From Perkinsela sp. pyNocScin1 (taxonomy: Eukaryota > Euglenozoa > Kinetoplastea > Prokinetoplastida > Perkinselidae), in assembly GCA_964019655.1 (NCBI GenBank), contig CAXHTR010000001.1, positions 1,054,001 through 1,118,000 of the forward strand: a DNA stretch of 64,000 nucleotides, written 5' to 3'. The notes under the pieces are model-generated. The model saw nothing but the letters and a program-made list of their open reading frames with translations. It did no database searches and was not told where the DNA came from. A program made the translations under genes and the position numbers. This document shows, one piece after another, positions 63,726 to 64,000 of the stretch; position 1 is the stretch's first letter; the number at the start of each line of letters is the position of its first letter.

Positions 63726-64000
63726 ATGCAAGAATCTCTTAAATCAGCCCAGAAAATTTGCACGCAGCACATACCATCTCTTTGGACTGCTCTCAAAAAA
63801 GTTCGCAACCCTTTCAAGCTCAGGCATCGATGCTTCTACTCACCTTATGTCCTCCTTTCCGTATTTATGTTCCTCAACTTTCTCACGTATTTTGATCGAG
63901 GTCTCCTTGCGGGCGCATTGCCTCAAATACAGATTGATTCTCTGATAAATAGTCAGACTGGACCAAGTACCCATGCAGAGACACTTACGCAGCAGCAGCT
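63726..64000 (+). CDS. MFS transporter, Spinster-like (3' end outside window)
   Basis: Open from ATG 63726 to the window edge, 91 codons. After a hydrophilic N-terminus comes a first membrane helix YVLLSVFMFLNFLTYFDRGL, then LAGALPQIQ, matching the family's LLxLNLLNYxDRxxxAGxLPxI start. This pattern is typical of Spinster-type major facilitator carriers. The rest lies beyond 64000. Confidence 0.55.
   Translation, partial: MQESLKSAQKICTQHIPSLWTALKKVRNPFKLRHRCFYSPYVLLSVFMFLNFLTYFDRGLLAGALPQIQIDSLINSQTGPSTHAETLTQQQ

Noticed and set aside
1-64000. Spliced-leader RNA, 5S rRNA, tRNA and CRISPR arrays
   Set aside because: Scanned by eye for known motifs; nothing convincing. A covariance search would be needed to exclude divergent copies.

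Overview
The window looks like nuclear DNA of a kinetoplastid-like (euglenozoan) protist. About 35 protein genes sit in long same-strand runs. I see no introns. Gaps between genes are short and often carry a pyrimidine tract followed by AG, as expected for trans-splice acceptors. Two duplicated clusters of box C/D snoRNA candidates, a p22/p32-type mitochondrial protein and a PPR protein fit the same picture. The genus is not provable from the sequence. An intron-poor, LRR-rich early-branching kinetoplastid such as Perkinsela is a guess only.

Layout. (1) 1-17827, plus strand: ATM/Tel1 kinase (5' end cut by the window), EMC3, a small acidic protein, NUFIP1, an XPD-family helicase, a Plus3-like/PPP phosphatase fusion, an OCRL-type inositol 5-phosphatase and two LRR genes. 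(2) 18105-34010, minus strand: LRR, kelch, an LRR pseudogene, LRR, a very large MATH/coiled-coil protein, NOC3, p22/p32, Mpe1/RBBP6, V-ATPase E, an NTF2-domain protein and mitochondrial bL17. (3) 34435-45008, plus strand: Tah18/NDOR1, TBC-TLDc, a 5'-nucleotidase-like ectoenzyme, an unknown gene, a snoRNA cluster and an LRR gene, followed by a second copy of the snoRNA cluster. (4) 45377-54454, minus strand: an unknown gene, PPR, two LRR genes, a CCC1/VIT1 transporter, two unknown genes and an AlaX editing protein. (5) 54752-64000, plus strand: EF-hand, C1D, TBC1D20-like, a 4.1 kb gene-poor stretch with broken genes and transposon remains, then eS4, EMG1/NEP1, a mitochondrial J protein and the start of an MFS transporter. 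Strand switches fall at 17.8-18.1 (convergent), 34.0-34.4 (divergent), 45.0-45.4 (convergent) and 54.5-54.75 kb (divergent).

Most genes are housekeeping. Several serve ribosome or snoRNP biogenesis (NUFIP1, NOC3, C1D, EMG1, eS4, bL17m, the snoRNAs). Others serve phosphoinositide and Rab control (OCRL, two TBC proteins), genome maintenance (ATM, helicase) and iron/Fe-S metabolism (Tah18, CCC1/VIT1). Interspersed are seven intact members of a secreted-looking LRR family, mostly within or beside GC-rich blocks.

Most notable: a pair of hAT-type MITEs with 8-bp target duplications and a decayed BED-finger relic close to one of them; two snoRNA clusters bracketing an LRR gene; and the apparent fusion of an Rtf1-type Plus3 domain to a PP1-like phosphatase.
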